Under the pieces are notes generated by a model. The model worked only from the letters and a program-made list of their open reading frames with translations. It was not told the origin of the DNA and did not search any database. Below are positions 59,759 to 64,000 of a DNA stretch of 64,000 nucleotides, one piece after another (within the stretch, counting starts at the first letter, position 1; each line of letters begins with the position of its first letter). Both the position numbers and the translations under genes were made by a program. Source of the DNA: Strongylocentrotus droebachiensis (lineage: Eukaryota > Echinodermata > Echinoidea > Camarodonta > Strongylocentrotidae); assembly GCA_035222895.1 (NCBI GenBank), contig JAVYIG010000035.1, positions 1 to 64,000 of the forward strand, in the 5' to 3' direction.

Positions 59759-60667
59759 GTTGGAATTGGTAGCTTGACGCAATGTTCCCGGAACCACCGG
59801 TAGGTGGCGCACGACACGACTAATGCTTTAACGGAACACTCTCAATTACTTTCGTAGTAAAATACCTGGTAATGACCTAAAATGCCCCAGATAATGTTGT
59901 AGCCAACATTTTGACATTGTATCGCATGGAACGCCTTAGAATGGTTTGAAGAGGGTTAAAACGCTGAAAAACATACGAAACAGTATATATCTGAGCCAAA
60001 AAGTGAATTTTATTATTTTATTTAAATGACCTGTGACGTCACACAGAACGTCATCTTCGGTATCATAGGTCTTGGAAGCAACGTCTTCGGAAGCATTCGG
60101 ATGCTCGGAAATGTCACCCAAACAAAGTTGGGCTTAATTGCAGAATACCCTACCATATTGTTAGTCTTCATATATTAGCCGTAGATATAGATTGTGATTT
60201 TATTATTTGCGATAACGGTGATACAGGTATTGAAGATTGTATAATGCAAGTGTTTGAATTCATTTGGTGGATGAAAAGTTGAATTCTACGCCGTTTTGTG
60301 CGCCATTGCAGCGCTGAGTTTGATGTGTTTGTCGCTAATTTGTGACAAATCTAGATGGCTTTCCTGATGGTATTTCATGCAAAATGTCTGTTAAATTGAT
60401 AAGCACTGATTTTTGTCCTTACCTTTGTCTTGTTTATTGTCTGTTATAGTCATTTAATAGATGAATTACTTGAATTCTAAGCCCATTTCAGTAACACAAA
60501 ATGTCCAGCCCGCTCATAGTCCCACACACGTATTTGTTTGTACCTTGTGCCCTCTTTTACACTGCTAGTCTGCTTTCAAAGACCCTATTAGATATTTCAA
60601 TCAACAAGTAATGTCTCGTTCTAAGTACAAAAGAAAAATAATAGTTTTGTGCTTTTTTAATCAACAA

Positions 60668-60970
60668 ATGTGAGTCTTTGGTCGATGGTCGTTGGTCGTT
60701 GGTCGTTGGCTTCTTTTTTAATACTTGTGAGTCTTTGGTCGATGGTCGATGGTCGTTGGTCGTTGGCTCTTTTAAACAAATATGCCTCACTATTTGGTCG
60801 ATGGTCATTGGTCTCTTTTTCTAATATTTGTCAGACTGTTGGTCGATGGTCGTTGGACTCTTCCATTCAATAGTATTTGGTCGATGGTCGTTGGTTTCAA
60901 TTTGTAATATTTGTCAGATTGTTGGTCGATGGTCGTTGGACTCTTGGCTTCTAGTTTATATTTCTAATAT
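60668..60970. repeat. Minisatellite of TTGGTCGATGGTCGTTGG type (copy B)
   Basis: Counterpart of 8040-8340 with only scattered differences. Confidence 0.8.
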
Positions 60971-61679
60971 TCGTCAGACTGTTAGGCCTAGTTCTAATTC
61001 TGTAAAACCGTGGTAGGGTATTCTGCAATTGTTCCCAAAGTTGAAAGTTCAAGATGATCATGAGGCAAATGGCACCAATGATGGGTAAGTGAAAATGTGA
61101 TTTTTTTTTTTCTTCAAATTGATACAAAATTTGAGCGATTTTGAGCGAGTAACTTTTTAACTGTTTAGATTTTACACTACTGAAAAAACGCACAAAATTA
61201 AGTGTCCGGTTACTCAATTATGTTTTTTGGCAACATATTCTGAAAAAACGCACAAAATTAAGTGTCCGGTTACTCAAGTCCCCACCCTACCTATTACCGT
61301 CCAAAATTTCCTTGAGGTGTTGTTAGGTCAGTCCCCTCATACAAAGGACAGACATCATTACCAGCATATTTTCATGCGCGTGAATTCACGTCAACCGGGC
61401 AGGATATGAACTATTGCTTGTCAGGCGGATTCCTGACTAGGAGCTCTCCATGTTTGTGCTCACCGAGATCTTAACACGATATTAATCAACATTTACATCA
61501 CATATACAACCATTTTTTACTTACGATGTCAGTGTTTTCAAGCAATTTCTGTCCATAACGGGCATCGCTTGAACACTTCTTCTTCGTAGGGAACTGCTGA
61601 AACTGAATGCGCATGCACGATACTGTAATAGACATGTATACTCTTGAACTTGGCGTATTTATGCATACATTCTATATTA

Positions 61680-61900
61680 ATAATTTACCAGTGTCTTTCA
61701 AAGACTACTTCAAAAGGCGCTCTGATACTTACCATTACTAAACAACACAAATTAATGATCTTTCTCATACACTCAATAAGAAAGCTTTCTCTGATCATGG
61801 TATACAAGCAGCCGGCCTAATCCTTTCGAATTCACTCCCTAAACTACTCAAAGAATCAAAAAATACAAAACACTTTCGAAACCTACTTAAACATTAGCTG
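61680..61900 (+). pseudogene. Fossil CR1/L2-like LINE tail (copy B)
   Basis: Counterpart of 9090-9315, with a 4-bp shortening near 61876 and a few substitutions. Confidence 0.55.
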
Positions 61901-62430
61901 ATTAGTAATTATGAGTAATTTCTTTAGAGCATGTCCACATTTGTCTTGTCGTAATGGTTTTTGTCAGAGTCTTTTTTACGCGTTCAACTTTTGTTAATTG
62001 TTTCTTTTTTCTGTGTATATCATGCATTGTATACATATTTTTGTAAAGGTGTGGGCTACTTTCGGGCCTTACTGGCTCTCCGGCTCATTCCTCCATTTGT
62101 CAGTCGATAGATAGATAGATAGATAAATGGTATTTATTGATTCATTTCCATGTATCGCAGTTACAAGTAACTGAATTGTGCATGAATAAAACATTGATGG
62201 TGAAGACAATTATACATTTCAAGAGATATCACAGTAAAAAGTAACTGAATTGCACATGAGTAAATTGCTGGAAAAAGCAAGTATACATTTCAAGATGTCA
62301 CACTACAATCTACATAATTATGAAGAGCGTGTATATACCATTAATCTTATACAATATTTCAATTTAAAAATTTGAGTTAAAAAAGAAAGAGAGATAGGAA
62401 AGCAGGAGAGAGAGAAAGAAAGAGAGATAA

Positions 62431-62481
<51 letters not shown>

Positions 62482-62722
62482 AGAAAGGGGACAGATGGAC
62501 AGAGAGGGAAAACAATTATGTACATGCTGATAAAATACAAAGATACATTGCAAGACAAATATGAATATTATTAGGTGAACATTAGAGATATTAAAATATA
62601 AATATAGATATGCATCGCATTCTTCATGTCATAAAAATTACATTGACAAACTTGGTAAAAAATCAGACCTCAAATTTATGAATTAATTATATACTATTTG
62701 TTTCAAAGTATATTAAATACAA

Positions 62723-63202
62723 TCATAAACAACTTTTGTTATACAAGCGTATCAAATCTGGGATTGGGCTATTCTGCATACGTTTAGTTTTGCACCTGGG
62801 TTCAGGGATCTTGTTAGTTCTTCGCAAAGTTCTATTGTGTGCTCTTTGGGGTATAAATTGTTTGAACTGGTTTGTGCATGATAGAGTTTTTTTAAAGAAG
62901 GTAACACATAAGTCATTTCGACGACTTTCCAATGTTTGTAATTTCGATTTAGTAAGAGCGTTTGCGTAACTATGGTAATCCTTTCTAAAGATAATCCTCA
63001 ATGCACGTTTTTGTATTCTTTCTATGCGTTGGTTTTGTGCACTAGTGAGGCCTCCGCTCCAAACTTGAGTAGCATATTCAAGGATTGGGCGAATATAGCC
63101 AATAAAAATAGTAATCAGATCTTCATGTGAAAAACCGAACTTCCCTAAAGAACGGAGCATATATAGTTTCGCATTCGCTCTTTTTTTCAATATCTCTGAC
63201 AT
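62723..63202 (-). pseudogene. LINE reverse transcriptase C-terminal part
   Basis: Continues the preceding ORF in a shifted frame: KKRANAKLYMLRSLGKFG, YIRPILEYATQVWSGGLT, RIERIQKRALRIIF, the standard C-terminal block of CR1/Jockey-type elements; stop at 62723. Confidence 0.88.
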
Positions 63203-63956
63203 GGGCTTCCCACTTCAAATCGTTTTGTATCGTGACACCAAGTAATTTTACCTGTGAAACAGTTGAAAGAACACAATTGTCGAGAATGATGGAAGACTGA
63301 TTGACTGGTACTCTTGAAAAGCAAATGTCCATTTTGATACACTTCGCAGGATTCAATTGCATTTTATTAGTATCAGCCCACAAAGATAAACATTCTACAG
63401 CTTCTTGCATGTTTGAAATTTGGTTCGTTTTACGACACTCAACTAGGGTTAGATCATCGACATATTTAAACATATGTATGCTTTCAAAAGATTTGAAATC
63501 ATTTATCATCACAAGAAAAATTAGGGGCCCACGCTTCGTACCCTGGGGCACACCTGCATTTATTTGACACCATTCTGAGAGATCACTGTGATAGCGAACT
63601 CTTTGTTTACGTTCAGAGAGAAAATCAGATATCCAGTAAACTACCGCTGGTCGTACACCGATTTCAATTAACTTTTTGATGGCAACTGTATGATCTATTC
63701 TATCAAACGCTTTTTGAAAATCTGTAAGAAGTATCGCCGATGACGTTTTTGGTACCTCAGCATTTAAAAAAACATAATGAAGAATATTAATCAAACAGTG
63801 TGAGGTCGATAAACATTTCTGGTTTCCAAACTGATAGGGGTCAATATGTTGGGCAATGTCCTGATACATCCACTTTGCGATGAAACCTTTAATGACTTTA
63901 GCAAAGTGATCTGTTAATGATATAGGTCTGAGTTTGTCAATACGTGCAGGATTCAC
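63123..63956 (-). pseudogene. LINE reverse transcriptase
   Basis: Contains LRPISLTDHFAKVIKGFIA, DFQKAFDRIDHT, AGVPQGTKRGPLIFLVMIND and the catalytic KYVDDLTL, followed by LNPAKCIKMDI and KLLGVTIQNDLKWEAHV. The protein continues in another frame from about 63190, so one frameshift breaks it. The N-terminal endonuclease is not in the window. Confidence 0.9.
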
Positions 63957-64000
63957 CTTTGGGATCGGTACTACAATAGCACATTTCCATGAGGCCGGAA

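Larger units (their letters stand above)
45338..62105. repeat. Segmental duplication, copy B
   Basis: Second copy of the 0.64-9.53 kb segment, lengthened by insertions absent from copy A: a Tc1-like MITE with nested LTR element (45803-50982), a hAT-type MITE (52501-53015), an element with subterminal repeats (53858-54935), an insertion near 57310-57700, and two MITEs (57931-58373 and about 59124-59758). It carries exons of receptor gene 2. The part matching 6.4-9.5 kb is almost identical between copies, whereas the exon-bearing part is clearly more diverged. Confidence 0.9.
62106..64000 (-). mobile_element. CR1/Jockey-like LINE, 3' part
   Basis: Minus-strand non-LTR retrotransposon whose 3' end is a TATC microsatellite tail (GATA on +, 62105-62124) preceded by an AATAAATACCATTTATC end. 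The 5' part is off the right edge. It interrupts copy B at CATTTGTCAGTC, which in copy A (about 9525) continues uninterrupted. The 3' UTR contains a ~95-bp direct repeat (62155-62300) and a GA microsatellite (62385-62480). Confidence 0.85.

Overview
The window looks like nuclear DNA of a marine deuterostome invertebrate, most probably an echinoderm such as a sea urchin. It is AT-rich and intron-dense, with GT-AG introns, long microsatellites, abundant MITEs, long foldback elements resembling the TU transposons described from sea urchin, a Ty3/gypsy retrotransposon with its primer-binding site, and CR1/Jockey-like LINE pieces. Nothing prokaryotic is present (no operons, CRISPR or rRNA). The species call is inference; the repeats and the gene content are read directly.

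The cellular content is a tandem pair of adhesion G-protein-coupled receptor (aGPCR) genes, both on the minus strand. Gene 2 runs from about 55.85 kb down to 31.39 or 30.53 kb. I recovered 15 internal or terminal coding exons whose splice phases all agree: a Cys-containing N-terminal module, a Ser/Thr/Pro-rich stalk, two short linker exons, the GAIN core, a GPS exon, all seven transmembrane segments and a short C-tail. Its signal-peptide exon should lie beyond the right edge. Gene 1 is a paralogue cut by the left edge: module, stalk and first linker exons lie at 3.69-0.73 kb, and two probable first exons, with a TATA-like box, lie at 19.7-18.7 kb. The two genes lie in a segmental duplication, 0.64-9.53 kb matching 45.34-62.1 kb. 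The second copy is longer because it received several insertions.

Layout: 0-0.64 kb, 15-bp minisatellite in an intron of gene 1. 0.7-3.7 kb, 5' exons of gene 1. 3.7-18.7 kb, intron full of MITEs, LINE fossils and a 3.6-kb foldback element (13.86-17.45 kb). 18.7-19.7 kb, candidate first exons. 20-29.4 kb, intergenic, with a possible decayed gene remnant and a second foldback element (24.40-27.71 kb, perfect 8-bp target duplication). 29.4-45.5 kb, 3' two-thirds of gene 2. 45.8-51.0 kb, a Tc1-like MITE carrying a nested Ty3/gypsy element. 52.5-53.0 kb, hAT-type MITE. 53.1-55.9 kb, stalk and module exons of gene 2. 56-62.1 kb, duplicated upstream sequence with three copy-specific MITEs. 62.1-64 kb, 3' part of a LINE.

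The strongest observations are the aGPCR pair with its unrecognised N-terminal module, the two large foldback elements with minisatellite arms, and a natural empty-site/filled-site comparison between the two duplicated segments that defines insertion boundaries and target duplications for at least seven elements. All comparisons were made by eye; no alignment score, database hit or expression evidence is claimed.
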